A stretch of 64,000 bases of DNA from Bacteroidales bacterium (GCA_015654795.1 JAATGF010000152.1:1-64000); one strand, 5' to 3'. Positions 26,255 to 35,415 are shown, numbered from the stretch's first letter. Notes: a model not told the origin generated them from the sequence alone. Made by a program: numbers and translations.

Positions 26255-27442
26255 ATGAAACGAAGAATATTATCATTCCTTTTATTTACTATGCTGAGCA
26301 TTTTTGTATTCAATAGTGCGAGCGCTCAAAATAATGCACTAAAAACAGAAGGTACCATTTTTGTTTTTGGAGGGGACGTTAACCTGAAATTTGTTCAGTA
26401 TGTAGCTGATTTGACAAATAAAGAAAATCCCAAAATATGTTATTTGCCAACAGCAAGTGCAGACAATCAGGAAAATATAAAGTATTGGGAGAATATTTGT
26501 AACAGGATTGGAATAGCGTCTATTGTTCTCAAAGTATGGGTAAGTTCTTCTGAAAAGAATCAATCTTTTGACGATATTCTGCTTAACTCGGATGCAATTA
26601 TAGTTGGCGGCGGTAACACCCTAAATATGCTTGGCATATGGAAGGCTCAAGGTATTGATTCCATTTTAAACAAAGCGCTAAAAAATGGGATAATCTTAGC
26701 TGGGGGAAGTGCTGGTTCTATATGCTGGTTTCAGAACGGGATAAGTGACGCTCGCCCCGTCAACTTAAGTTTAGTCAATGGCTTAGGATTCCTTCCTTAT
26801 AGTAATTGTCCTCATTATTCAGATGAAGCAAAAAGGAATCTGTATCACCAAATGGTAAAAGACAAACAAATGTCAAATGGATATGCATGTGATGACCGCG
26901 CCGGAATTCTTTTTAAAAACGGAAAAGCTGTTGAATTCGTTAGTCAAAGTGATAAGCACAATTCGTATTTTGTCAGGATTGAGAAAGGCACTGTAAATGT
27001 AAAGGCTACGAAAATGGAACCGAAAATTCTTTTGAGTAAGAATGCGCTTCCGGAAAATGTCTACTCTAATTTATCTATCAAACAGAAAATAAAGGACTTA
27101 TTAGACGTAAACGATAAAACCACTCCATTAAATGCTTATGTATCTGAACTTAAAAGTTTACGATTAAATAAAGACAGTATAAGCGAGTCAGAGAGAAATA
27201 AAGTTTTAAATACAGGCATTGAAAAAATATTTGTATACGAAAATAAGTTAGCTGGTGTTATAAATGATGCTTATTGGGACTCTTTTGGTTATGGACTATG
27301 GTATTTTTATAATTGTAATGGCATTTGGAAAAGTATGGGTGAAGATATTGGTGGAGCAACAGTATTTGAAAGTGAAATTACATTCCGGGAAAAGGCAGAA
27401 ATAATTATTAAGAACGCAGAAGAGAAATTAAACTGCCACTAA
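26255..27442 (+). CDS. Secreted peptidase S51 (dipeptidase E / cyanophycinase-like) protein
   Basis: This 395-aa protein has a signal peptide (LLFTMLSIFVFNSASAQ) and an S51-type core: TIFVFGGDV, KICYLPTASAD, AIIVGGGNTLNML, and the nucleophile elbow LAGGSAGSICWF at about residues 145-156. A histidine/aspartate region LPYSNCPHYSD follows. The family hydrolyses Asp-X dipeptides or cyanophycin-type substrates. About 120 residues after the core (from residue 270) form an additional domain that I cannot name; it ends with an aromatic-rich GLWYFYNCNGIW strand. The gene ends inside a cassette-type trailer. Confidence 0.8.
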   Translation: MKRRILSFLLFTMLSIFVFNSASAQNNALKTEGTIFVFGGDVNLKFVQYVADLTNKENPKICYLPTASADNQENIKYWENICNRIGIASIVLKVWVSSSEKNQSFDDILLNSDAIIVGGGNTLNMLGIWKAQGIDSILNKALKNGIILAGGSAGSICWFQNGISDARPVNLSLVNGLGFLPYSNCPHYSDEAKRNLYHQMVKDKQMSNGYACDDRAGILFKNGKAVEFVSQSDKHNSYFVRIEKGTVNVKATKMEPKILLSKNALPENVYSNLSIKQKIKDLLDVNDKTTPLNAYVSELKSLRLNKDSISESERNKVLNTGIEKIFVYENKLAGVINDAYWDSFGYGLWYFYNCNGIWKSMGEDIGGATVFESEITFREKAEIIIKNAEEKLNCH

Positions 27443-27456
27443 TCGAGTGGACTACC
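27438..27456 (+). other. Cassette-type trailer after the S51 gene
   Basis: ACTAATCGAGTGGACTACC overlaps the stop codon and matches the trailers at 19549, 22509 and 35137. Confidence 0.5.
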
Positions 27457-27697
27457 ATGATATGTAACCATCACCAGGAGAGCATATTATTCATTTCGAT
27501 TTGTAATTTCGCAATCATGACTATTTCACCATGCTATTGAAATGAGAATAACTGCCCATACACTTCCCCGATGCCAGTTATTTCCCGTTCAACAGCGCAT
27601 CATCATAATACCCAGAATTTGACATTTCCTTTTTTTATAGAAATTTATGTCATTCAACGACTAATAGACATAAACAGAATCGAGCAAAATACAATTT

Positions 27698-27760
27698 GCA
27701 CTTTGATAGTGCTATTTTCGTAGAAATATGCACTTAATTAGTGCATATTTATTATTTTTG
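27698..27760 (+). promoter_or_regulatory. Twin palindromes and promoter of the first DUF4143 ATPase gene
   Basis: GCACT-TTGAT-AGTGC (27698-27712) is followed by a perfect palindrome AAATATGCAC-TTAATTA-GTGCATATTT (27724-27750). A TATTTTTG -7 box lies at 27753-27760, directly after the second palindrome. Both palindromes share GCACT/AGTGC half-sites, so they look like two operators covering the promoter. Confidence 0.6.
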
Positions 27761-27776
27761 CAGAAAATAAACTGCT

Positions 27777-28946
27777 ATGGACAAATTATTTGAACAGTTT
27801 CAGAAACTTATAAGAGAGACAGATACCGGTTTCTTCCGCTACATTTATGCTAAGATAAACTGGAAAAGTCGTATGATTGGACTTACTGGTCCACGTGGAG
27901 TTGGGAAAACTACCCTGGTTTTACAGCATATTAAAAAGAACCTGAATCTTGCTGAGACACTTTATGTAACTGCGGAGGATTTTTATTTTGCCGACAACAC
28001 GCTGATTGATTTAGCTGGTGATTTCGTAAAGCGCGGAGGGAAATACCTGTTTATAGATGAAATACATAAATACAAAGACTGGGCTAAGGAACTAAAACTG
28101 ATATATGATTATCATTCGGAACTGAATGTTGTATTTACCGGGTCATCTGTCCTGGATATCAAAAAAGGAGCATCGGATTTAAGTCGAAGGGCTGTAATGT
28201 ATAATATGCAAGGTTTGTCTTTCAGGGAGTATTTGCAATTGTTTCATCAAATAGCTGTCCAGACGTATTCTTTGGAAGAAATTCTGGGTCATAAAGCTGA
28301 ACTTCCCGGAGTAAAACATCCATTGCCTTTTTTTGAAGATTATCTGAAAAGAGGGTATTATCCTTTTGCATTAGAGGAAGGCTTTGATCTAAGGTTACAA
28401 CAAATTGTTAACCAGACTTTGGAGACAGATATTCCGTTATATGCAGGGATGAATGTATCCACTGGCCGAAAATTGAAGCAATTGCTGGCCATTATTGCTA
28501 AAAGTGTGCCGTTTAAGCCTAATATGACAAGTATAGCAACTGCACTTTCCGCCAGCCGGAATAACATAACTGATTATTGCCTGTTTATTGAAGAAGCCGG
28601 AATGATAGCACAACTACGGAATTCTACCGGAGGAATAAAGGGGTTGGGGAAGGTGAATAAAATTTATCTTGACAATACTAATTTAATTTACAGTTTATCA
28701 AACGAAAACTCAAACACAGGAAACATAAGAGAAACGTTTTTTCTGAATCAGCTTAGAGTAAAGTATGACGTAATAGTATCCCCTGTCGCTGATTTTCTGA
28801 TTGGTGATTACACGTTTGAAGTAGGTGAAAAAAATAAAGGGTTGAAGCAAATTCAAGGTATTGATAAAGCTTTTATCGTAAAAGATGACATTGAATTGGG
28901 ATATTTGAACACTATACCACTCTGGCAGTTTGGCTTAACCTACTGA
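27777..28946 (+). CDS. AAA ATPase with DUF4143 domain
   Basis: This 389-aa protein has a Walker A GPRGVGKT (residues 38-45), a Walker B YLFIDEIHKY near 89-98, an arginine-sensor-like FTGSSVLDI near 120, and a DUF4143 C-terminal part with a PDDEXK-like fold (the family's DNNLIYSL, NIRETFFLNQL and DYTFEVGEKNKG segments are all present). These ATPases are abundant in Bacteroidetes and archaea. Their role is unclear, with links to mobile DNA and toxin-like behaviour. The twin palindromes upstream suggest autoregulation. A second, distantly related member lies on the opposite strand directly downstream. Confidence 0.9.
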   Translation: MDKLFEQFQKLIRETDTGFFRYIYAKINWKSRMIGLTGPRGVGKTTLVLQHIKKNLNLAETLYVTAEDFYFADNTLIDLAGDFVKRGGKYLFIDEIHKYKDWAKELKLIYDYHSELNVVFTGSSVLDIKKGASDLSRRAVMYNMQGLSFREYLQLFHQIAVQTYSLEEILGHKAELPGVKHPLPFFEDYLKRGYYPFALEEGFDLRLQQIVNQTLETDIPLYAGMNVSTGRKLKQLLAIIAKSVPFKPNMTSIATALSASRNNITDYCLFIEEAGMIAQLRNSTGGIKGLGKVNKIYLDNTNLIYSLSNENSNTGNIRETFFLNQLRVKYDVIVSPVADFLIGDYTFEVGEKNKGLKQIQGIDKAFIVKDDIELGYLNTIPLWQFGLTY

Positions 28947-29071
28947 TTGTGGAAAGCGTCAAAATAATCGAATGAGGTCCTTTTAAAGTCAAGAAAACAA
29001 AAACCACCTATTATCCTGATTTTTGCATCAAGTATTCCTTCAGATGGTTCTTGTATATAACATTACACATC

Positions 29072-30340
29072 CTAATTCTTCAGACATCCGATTGGAACTA
29101 CCAAAACACCATCATTACGACGATAAGCATATTGACCTCCGGTTATGACCATTAAGAATGAAGCTTGTCCCATTTTATCTTCATCAATTTTTGCTTTTAG
29201 TACCAATAGATTTTGAGCAGCTTCCTCAATCTGTTTGTTTCCTAACTTTACTTCTATCGCTGCCCAATGACCATCTTTTAGCCGAACAATCAAATCGGAT
29301 TCTAATCCACTTTTATCGCGATAATGAAATACATCACCATCAATCGCTTGCGCATAAATACGAACATCTCGTGTGCATAAAGATTCAAACAGGAACCCAA
29401 AAGTATTAAAGTCGTTCAACAACCCATCCGGATTTGTTCGCAACACTGCCGTAGCGATCGAGGGATCAACAAAATGTCTTTTTGCTGAAGTGCGTATTGC
29501 CGACCTGGAACGCATTGACGGCAACCATGCAGGCAAATCTTCCACCACAAAAATTCTTCGTAACGCATTTAAGTAAGAACTAATTGTTTTATCTGATATT
29601 GAAACATCGGTTGCTTCAATATCACTTTTAATCGTCTGTATCGAGGCTAATGTAGCCACATTTCTTGCAAGAGATCGCAACAATAACCGAACTCTTTCGG
29701 GATTTTTTTCCACATCATCAATGCGTGATACATCATAATTAATTACAGCCTCTACATAATCTCTTGACATACGTAAGGCCGAAGCTTCATTTTTCAAAAC
29801 ACTGGCAGGCCATCCACCTCGGCATATTGCAAAAGCTATTTTTTCTATGGATAATTCCGAAATTGCCTCAACAGATTGATTTCCAGAAAATAAATCACCC
29901 AAAGAAACTGTACCATTCGATTCATTCGATTCAAATAGACTCATAGGACGCATCAATATTCGGGAAAACCGTCCGGTACCGGTATGTGCAGTTACGTTAT
30001 CAGCAGGTACTGCAGAGCCTGTCAAAATAAACTGGCCGGCATCACCTCTTTTATCTACTTCGAATCTGACCGCATCCCACAAAACCGGCGCCATTTGCCA
30101 CTCATCAATTAATCTTGGTGTTTCACCTCTGAGTAACAATGAAGGCTTTGTGTCAGCCATTGCCTGATAAGATACCGAATTATCCGGATCTTGCATATAC
30201 AAAATGCTCTTTGCCACAATAGATGCAGTACGTGTTTTTCCGCACCATTTGGCTCCCTCAATCAGAACTGCTCCCGATGATTGTAACGCTATTTGTAATT
30301 CCTGATCGCACAAGCGCAATAAATAAGGCCTTTCACTCAT
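29072..30340 (-). CDS. AAA ATPase with DUF4143 domain (second family member)
   Basis: This 422-aa protein has a Walker A GAKWCGKT (residues 29-36), a Walker B PRLIDEWQ near 75, FILTGSAVP sensor motif near 103-111, the family's FGFLFESLCTRDVRIYA segment, and a PDDEXK-like YRDKSGLESDLIVRL with AAIEVKLG (D/E-x-K) near 350-363. The GxKWCGKT form marks a different subgroup from the convergent neighbour at 27777-28946. A -7 box TATATTTG on the minus strand (30365-30372) and four 23-bp-spaced repeats lie directly upstream. The function is not established for the family. Confidence 0.9.
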   Translation of the reverse strand: MSERPYLLRLCDQELQIALQSSGAVLIEGAKWCGKTRTASIVAKSILYMQDPDNSVSYQAMADTKPSLLLRGETPRLIDEWQMAPVLWDAVRFEVDKRGDAGQFILTGSAVPADNVTAHTGTGRFSRILMRPMSLFESNESNGTVSLGDLFSGNQSVEAISELSIEKIAFAICRGGWPASVLKNEASALRMSRDYVEAVINYDVSRIDDVEKNPERVRLLLRSLARNVATLASIQTIKSDIEATDVSISDKTISSYLNALRRIFVVEDLPAWLPSMRSRSAIRTSAKRHFVDPSIATAVLRTNPDGLLNDFNTFGFLFESLCTRDVRIYAQAIDGDVFHYRDKSGLESDLIVRLKDGHWAAIEVKLGNKQIEEAAQNLLVLKAKIDEDKMGQASFLMVITGGQYAYRRNDGVLVVPIGCLKN

Positions 30341-30399
30341 AATTTAGGTGATACTAATTTTATGCAAATATAGAAGAATTTGATACATTTCAATTTCAA

Positions 30400-30483
30400 C
30401 TTCCCGATTTGGCAATAATTTACTTCCCGATATGGCATATTTTTATTTCCTGATTTGGCATGATTTTGCTTCCTGATTTAGAA
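30400..30483 (-). promoter_or_regulatory. Four direct repeats at exact 23-bp spacing upstream of the DUF4143 gene
   Basis: Copies start at 30400 (CTTCCCGATTTGGCA), 30423 (CTTCCCGATATGGCA), 30446 (TTTCCTGATTTGGCA) and 30469 (CTTCCTGATTTAGAA). The array lies just upstream of the -7 box at 30365-30372. A constant spacing of about two helical turns puts all sites on one DNA face, as in operators or iterons. The most distant copy is the most worn. Confidence 0.75.
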
Positions 30484-30705
30484 AATGCCCCCAATTCACA
30501 GAAACACAAAAGCCCACCAAAGTTAAAGCATTAAATATAAGACATCGGTGATTTTTTGTGACTTTGAGATTTGGTGAAAAAACTTTTCCGGTTCAAATAC
30601 ATGGAACCAGGAATATGATATCTATTGATTCATAAATAATTACATATATTCAGGATATAGGAAGGATTGTCCTGAAAAACAGGAACAATCCTTCTTCCTT
30701 AATTA
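30484..30705. other. Intergenic stretch
   Basis: It contains a GGATTGTCCTGAAAA-AC-AGGAACAATCC hairpin (about 30662-30691) just downstream of the minus-strand methyltransferase stop, a plausible terminator. Nothing else is seen. Confidence 0.5.
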
Positions 30706-31479
30706 TTAAATCTTCTTCCCAATATAGAATACATAGCCGTAATACGCTTTATACTTGTAATATAACTGAGCTCCATGTCGTTCGCTTGCTATGAACTCTT
30801 CAGCAGTTTTATTTCCTGCATATTTCTTCAGGAAGGCTTCCTGTGCCTTAACCTGCGGAGCATAGAAATGTTCTGTCCAACAGTTTTCTGGCAGGATAAA
30901 GGTCGCAACCGGAATATATCCTGCTTTTTGCACTTGGGCGACCTTATTTGGAATTGTGTCTATCTCAGGATAAGCATTTTGCCAAAACTCATCGATTTCT
31001 GAAGGCCGTTCTTCGGTGAACCACGATGCTTCTGAAATGGCAATATAGCCTCCTGTTTTCAGAAATTTCCGCCATTCGTTCAGGCCTCTTTCAAAACCAA
31101 TATTATAGATCGCTCCCTCAGACCAGATCAGGTCCAATTCTTCATCCTGAAAAGAAAGGTTATCCATCGAACCGACGATACCTTTTATTCTATCCTGAAG
31201 ATTCAGTTTACCGGCATTAAAGTTAAACCGGTCTATAAAACCGGGAAATAAGTCGATACCTTTAATATGTCCCGGCGTATGCTGCGCCAGCACCATTGTC
31301 TGACCGCCTGTTCCACAACCAATGTCGGCACTGCGGGATTCGCTGGTAAGTTTATCGGTAAAGCTCAATGCCTTAACGGTCACTTCGGGGCTACCGGGCC
31401 CTTGTCGTTCTACGCCTGAAAAATACTCACAGATTAAATTAAAGTCGAATTCGTGAATTGATTTATTTTCGTTACTCAT
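30706..31479 (-). CDS. Class I SAM-dependent methyltransferase
   Basis: This 257-aa protein is read from the ATG at 31479 ([13 protein letters not shown]). An in-frame ATG 14 codons upstream gives an unlikely extension. SAM-binding motif I is [12 protein letters not shown] near residue 58, followed by [10 protein letters not shown] (motif post-I acid), [18 protein letters not shown] and a YIAISEASW strand. The GVERQGPGS segment near residue 20 recalls small-molecule methyltransferases of the UbiE/COQ5-like group. The substrate is unknown. It is monocistronic. Confidence 0.85.
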   Translation of the reverse strand: MSNENKSIHEFDFNLICEYFSGVERQGPGSPEVTVKALSFTDKLTSESRSADIGCGTGGQTMVLAQHTPGHIKGIDLFPGFIDRFNFNAGKLNLQDRIKGIVGSMDNLSFQDEELDLIWSEGAIYNIGFERGLNEWRKFLKTGGYIAISEASWFTEERPSEIDEFWQNAYPEIDTIPNKVAQVQKAGYIPVATFILPENCWTEHFYAPQVKAQEAFLKKYAGNKTAEEFIASERHGAQLYYKYKAYYGYVFYIGKKI

Positions 31480-31962
31480 GATGTTGAAATTTAAATTGTT
31501 GGAAGCAGGGCAAGCATACAATATATCGCATACCAGGCTTCAAACTGTTATTAATGTAAAGACATAAAAATTACTCCGGCAAGAATATGCCTGAGTCTAA
31601 TAAGGGATAACCTTGGCAGAGTACCAAAGGTTATTTACTTCACCAAATCCGTCTTAAATTTAAACATCCAAAGTTTTTAAATAAAACAAAGATAGGGATT
31701 TTTGGGCTCCATAACGGATCGTATGGGTAAATCCTGCAAATCGCTTTCAAATTGTTTATGCAATAAGCAACTGGCTTCTGGCAACTTGAAGGTGACATGA
31801 TAGCGTTAACTATCTGAACCTAAAATTTTCACAATTAAGGCAGCTCCTTATTTTTTTAGTAAGTGAATCTGTCAGTCGCCAGTCACGAATAGCAGGCAGT
31901 AATCATAACAAAATCTAATTACCCATACCAAACGTTACAGAGCCAATAAAACATTTATATTT
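31480..31962. other. Divergent intergenic region with promoter motif
   Basis: No gene is seen. ACCAAACGTTACAGAGCC then AATAAA (31927-31950) is followed by a TATATTTG -7 box (31956-31963) for the PanE-like gene. The same ACCAAACGT.A.AGAGCCAATAAA block precedes the tatA promoter at 46977-47000. Confidence 0.6.
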
Positions 31963-31989
31963 GTGCCCCGGATTCTGTTAAGAGATATA

Positions 31990-32913
31990 ATGATGAGACT
32001 TAAATATGCGATTGTGGGGACCGGAGCACTTGGAGGCTTTTATGGGGGTATGTTGGCGCATGCAGGCAACGATGTCCATTTCCTGTTCCACAGTGATTAC
32101 GATTTTGTATGCAAAAATGGGTTAAAGGTTGATTCGGTATCGGGCAATTTTCATTTGCAAAATATTAATGCATACCATAACACCGATCAAATGCCGAAAT
32201 GCGATGTAGTGTTGGTCTGTTTGAAAACGACAAATAACGAAGCGCTTAAAAAAATACTTCCACCGCTTCTTCATTCCAGGACCTGTGTTATTATGGTCCA
32301 GAATGGATTGAATATTGAGGCAGATCTGGCGGTATCGTTTCCCCATCTGTCAATCGCCGGGGCCATGGCATTTATTTGTTCGAATAAAATAGGTGAAGGG
32401 CACATTGTCCATCTCGATTACGGAAAAATAACCATCGGCTCGTTTCAGGGGGAAAATAGGGAATTGATCGGGCAGGTTTGCAACGATTTTATTGCTTCCC
32501 ATGTGCCGGCTGAATTTTCGGACAACCTGAAAGAATCGCGCTGGCAAAAGCTGGTATGGAATATCCCGTACAATGGACTGTGCGTAGTGCTGAACACAAC
32601 CACCGAACAGTTGATGAGACACCCTAAAACACATGAACTCGTCCGCGACCTGATGTTTGAAGTGATTGGTGCCGCCAAAGCTTGTGGCGTGCAAATAAAA
32701 GAGGATTTTGTAAAGGCAATGCTCGATTCGACAAGTACTATGAAACCATATGCCCCAAGTATGAAGCTTGATTTTGATTTTAAACGTCCGCTTGAAATCG
32801 GGGCAATATATTCAGCACCTTTGGTTGAAGCCCGCAGTAACGGTTTTGATATGCACAAAGTAAAAATGCTTCAGCAACAGTTGCAGTTTATTCAGGATAG
32901 CTATTCGGAATAA
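31990..32913 (+). CDS. Ketopantoate reductase family protein (PanE/ApbA-like)
   Basis: About 307 aa, an NADPH-dependent reductase of the 2-dehydropantoate 2-reductase family. I choose the ATG at 31990 (or 31993) because the -7 box ends at 31963, where an in-frame GTG would otherwise start. It has the Rossmann motif VGTGALGGFYGG, then DVVLVCLKTTNN near residue 65, the catalytic lysine region ESRWQKLVWNIPYNGL near 180 and a substrate-binding DSTSTMKPYAPSMKLDFDF near 245-265. Pantothenate synthesis is the family role, but paralogues act on other 2-oxoacids. No other pan genes are nearby. Confidence 0.85.
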   Translation: MMRLKYAIVGTGALGGFYGGMLAHAGNDVHFLFHSDYDFVCKNGLKVDSVSGNFHLQNINAYHNTDQMPKCDVVLVCLKTTNNEALKKILPPLLHSRTCVIMVQNGLNIEADLAVSFPHLSIAGAMAFICSNKIGEGHIVHLDYGKITIGSFQGENRELIGQVCNDFIASHVPAEFSDNLKESRWQKLVWNIPYNGLCVVLNTTTEQLMRHPKTHELVRDLMFEVIGAAKACGVQIKEDFVKAMLDSTSTMKPYAPSMKLDFDFKRPLEIGAIYSAPLVEARSNGFDMHKVKMLQQQLQFIQDSYSE

Positions 32914-33452
32914 GTGTATTTGTCATCTCCGATCCTCCTTCGTTATGTGGGATTAGAAAATAAGAATTGCCGGACAGAAAAATGATACTAAAGCAGTGCT
33001 TACCCCTGTCCTCATTCTCAGTTGCTTAAAAGCAATTGCAATGGGACATTTCTTGCAGTCAGTTTTAACTGACTGATAAAAGGAAGGAAGCTCAATAGGC
33101 TTCAGCCGCATAAACACTATCAAAAGAAAGCAATAAAACAAATCAGATTTTATTTGTAGGTCATGACTAAAGATTTCAGGCATATAAACATAATAAAAAC
33201 ATTCGGGCAGCTTGATTTTTAACGGCCAAGTTGATTAACCAAATTATTTATTAATACCTTTGTTATGAGAGAATAAAATGGAATCAATAAAATAAGAACG
33301 ATTGGATGAAGACACAGATAACCGGTTCCGAAATTATTAGTTCGAAATGTTTGGCACAACATATCTTCGTGCAAATTAAGAAATAATCGCTACACTGGCG
33401 CATATTCAAGCGTTAGTGACAAGGCTACCAAAAATAAAAGCCAAACTGCAAG
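32914..33452. other. 539-bp non-coding stretch
   Basis: It holds CAGTTGCTTAAAAGCAATTG (33019-33038), a near copy of the palindrome at 13339, followed by AGTCAGTTTTAACTGACT (about 33058-33075). There is a TACCTTTG -7-like box near 33254 and a possible cassette joint GCGTTAGTGACAAGGC near 33399. No gene is seen. Confidence 0.5.
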
Positions 33453-34184
33453 ATGAACGATAACGACACAAAAAGAATTTCAAGATTAATAGCAATTTTA
33501 ACCCAACTGCAAACAAAAAGAATCTTGACTTCAACAACTCTTGCTGAAAAATTTGGCGTAAGTGTCAGGACAATTTACAGAGATATAAAAGCATTGGAAC
33601 AGGCAGGTGTTCCAATATTTACAGAAGACGGGAAAGGATATTCGCTGATGGAAGGATATAAAATTCCACCGGTAATGTTTACCGAAAATGAGGCAAATGC
33701 TTTAATTACAGTTGAGCAATTAGTGCTGAAAAACAGAGATAGTTCTCTTATTAAGGAATATACAGCGGCAATAAATAAAATAAAAGCCGTTTTGTTGTAT
33801 TCAACAAAGGAAAAAGTTGAATTATTATCAAACCGAATTACTGTTAGTCCCGCCATATCACATACAAACACAAGTAATTCATTGGCTTTAATTCAAAACG
33901 CATTGACGGCTTTTAAAGTTTTGAATATCGTTTATCTTTCAGAATACAAAGACGAAAAAACAGAACGAAAAATAGAACCTTTTGCATTGTATTATAGCCT
34001 GCATGAGAGTTGGACACTTATAGCGTATTGCAGATTAAGGAAGGATTACAGAATGTTCCGTTTAGATAGAATTTTAAAAATTGAACCACTTGAATTAAGT
34101 TTTAAGCCTCACAAACTAACACTGGAAGAATATTTGGAAGTAAAGAAAAAAAATTTCAATAGCCCTGACATACTGCTGTCATAA
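33453..34184 (+). CDS. HTH / WYL-domain transcriptional regulator (YafY-like)
   Basis: This 243-aa regulator has an N-terminal winged helix (RISRLIAILTQLQTKRILTS then LAEKFGVSVRTIYRDIKALE) and a C-terminal WYL domain (residues about 140-225) in which KIEPFALYYSLHESWTLIAYC and the DYRMFRLDRI loop are clear. WYL domains sense small ligands or nucleic acid. Its stop overlaps the ORF of the NAD(P)-binding protein downstream, so the two are an operon. In such pairs the regulator usually controls the neighbouring enzyme gene. Confidence 0.9.
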   Translation: MNDNDTKRISRLIAILTQLQTKRILTSTTLAEKFGVSVRTIYRDIKALEQAGVPIFTEDGKGYSLMEGYKIPPVMFTENEANALITVEQLVLKNRDSSLIKEYTAAINKIKAVLLYSTKEKVELLSNRITVSPAISHTNTSNSLALIQNALTAFKVLNIVYLSEYKDEKTERKIEPFALYYSLHESWTLIAYCRLRKDYRMFRLDRILKIEPLELSFKPHKLTLEEYLEVKKKNFNSPDILLS

Positions 34185-34231
34185 TGCCACTTTACTTTTA
34201 CATTATTAAACAATTTAGAATTTTAAAAAAT

Positions 34232-35122
34232 ATGAAAGTAATAATTACAGGGTCGTTAGGACACATCAGTAAGTCACTAACAAATGAGTTAGTACAAAAG
34301 GGATATAAAGTAACTGTTATCAGCAGTAAACCCGAAAAACAAAATGACATTGAAGCCTTAGGTGCTTCGGCTGCCATTGGCACTTTGGAAGACATTGATT
34401 TTCTTACAGCCACTTTTACAGGTGCGGACGCTGTATATACAATGATACCACCAGGCAACTTTTTTGACCATAGCCTTGACTTAAAGGCGCATTATAGTCG
34501 AATTGCAAATAATTATGCTCAGGCCATTGAAAAAACAAGGATTAAACATGTGGTACATTTAAGTAGTAATGGTGCTCATTTAGACAAAAACTCAGGACTC
34601 ATTCTTGCTCATCACAATGCAGAGCTTATCTTAAATAAGTTGTCAGGCGTTGACATCACGTTTATGCGACCGGCAGCTTTCTTCTACAACTTAAACTTCT
34701 TTTTAAATGTGATAAAAAAGACAGGCAGCATAATGTCGAACTATGGTGCAGAGGACAAAATAGTATGGGCCTCCCCAATAGATATTGCTGCAGCCATTGC
34801 CGAAGAAATAGGGACAACACTTGCAGGTAAAAAAGTGCGCTATGTAGCAAGCGAAGAGTTTAGTTGCAACGAAGTGGCAAGTATATTAGGTTTAGCTATT
34901 GGAAAACCTGATTTGAAATGGCTGGTTATTTCCGGAGAACAAATGCAAAATGTGTTCGAAAAAATTGGGATGAACCCGCAAATTGCTGCCAGTTTAGTGG
35001 AAATGAATGAAAGTATGCATAGCGGTGTATTATTTGAAGATTATTACATCAATCAGCCTGCATTGGGTAAGGTAAAATTAGCAGACTTCGCCAAAGACTT
35101 TGCTACTGCATTTTTAGCTTGA
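34232..35122 (+). CDS. NmrA-like NAD(P)-binding oxidoreductase
   Basis: About 296 aa from the ATG at 34232 (MKVIITGSLGHISKSL), which directly begins the Rossmann fold; an upstream in-frame start would add a non-family N-terminus. The GSLGHIS turn stands for the usual GxxGxxG. It continues VTVISSKPEKQNDIEALGA, VYTMIPPGNFFDH, and TFMRPAAFFYNLNFF, all typical of atypical short-chain dehydrogenases of the NmrA group. It may be a quinone or NADPH sensor/reductase. It is co-transcribed with the WYL regulator and followed by a cassette-type trailer. Confidence 0.85.
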   Translation: MKVIITGSLGHISKSLTNELVQKGYKVTVISSKPEKQNDIEALGASAAIGTLEDIDFLTATFTGADAVYTMIPPGNFFDHSLDLKAHYSRIANNYAQAIEKTRIKHVVHLSSNGAHLDKNSGLILAHHNAELILNKLSGVDITFMRPAAFFYNLNFFLNVIKKTGSIMSNYGAEDKIVWASPIDIAAAIAEEIGTTLAGKKVRYVASEEFSCNEVASILGLAIGKPDLKWLVISGEQMQNVFEKIGMNPQIAASLVEMNESMHSGVLFEDYYINQPALGKVKLADFAKDFATAFLA

Positions 35123-35136
35123 AGAAGTAGAACTGC

Positions 35137-35153
35137 AGTCAATCGAGTGACGG
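35137..35153 (+). other. Cassette-type trailer after the NmrA-like gene
   Basis: AGTCAATCGAGTGACGG, related to the trailers at 19549, 22509 and 27438. GGGGAGGAGTTAG and a module M copy follow. Confidence 0.45.
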
Positions 35154-35276
35154 TTGCACTGGTAATTAACTGACGATGCGCGCCTCTCACACGGCTCCTG
35201 GTTAATAAGTTGCAAGATAACCCACGCTCTTCTTCGTTTGTAATCCCGAAGATTCACGACCCCATTTTTTTCGGGG

Positions 35277-35385
35277 AGGAGTTAGTTATCAGTCGTTTTC
35301 AATGATAAAATCAATACTTCCGTTTTAAGAAAGATGCGATATAAATTTACACCCTCAAGGTTTTGAAAACCTTGAGGGTGTAAGC
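35277..35385 (+). repeat. Recurrent intergenic module M, copy 6
   Basis: It contains TTAGTTATCAGTCGTTTTCA, ATAAAATCAATACTTCC and the CCTCAAGG hairpin at 35351-35379 (extended arms TTACACCC / GGGTGTAA). It lies between convergent transcripts and could serve as a bidirectional terminator. The promoter half is missing. Confidence 0.75.
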
Positions 35386-35415
35386 AAACGGAACCAAAGC
35401 ATGGTCTGTAGATTT

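Noticed and set aside
30400-30483. Possible CRISPR array
   Set aside because: Only four 15-nt units at 23-bp spacing, with 8-nt gaps and no cas genes; spacers are far too short.
9763-35385. Canonical integron
   Set aside because: No integrase gene and the core sites differ from GTTRRRY, so only a cassette-like array is claimed.
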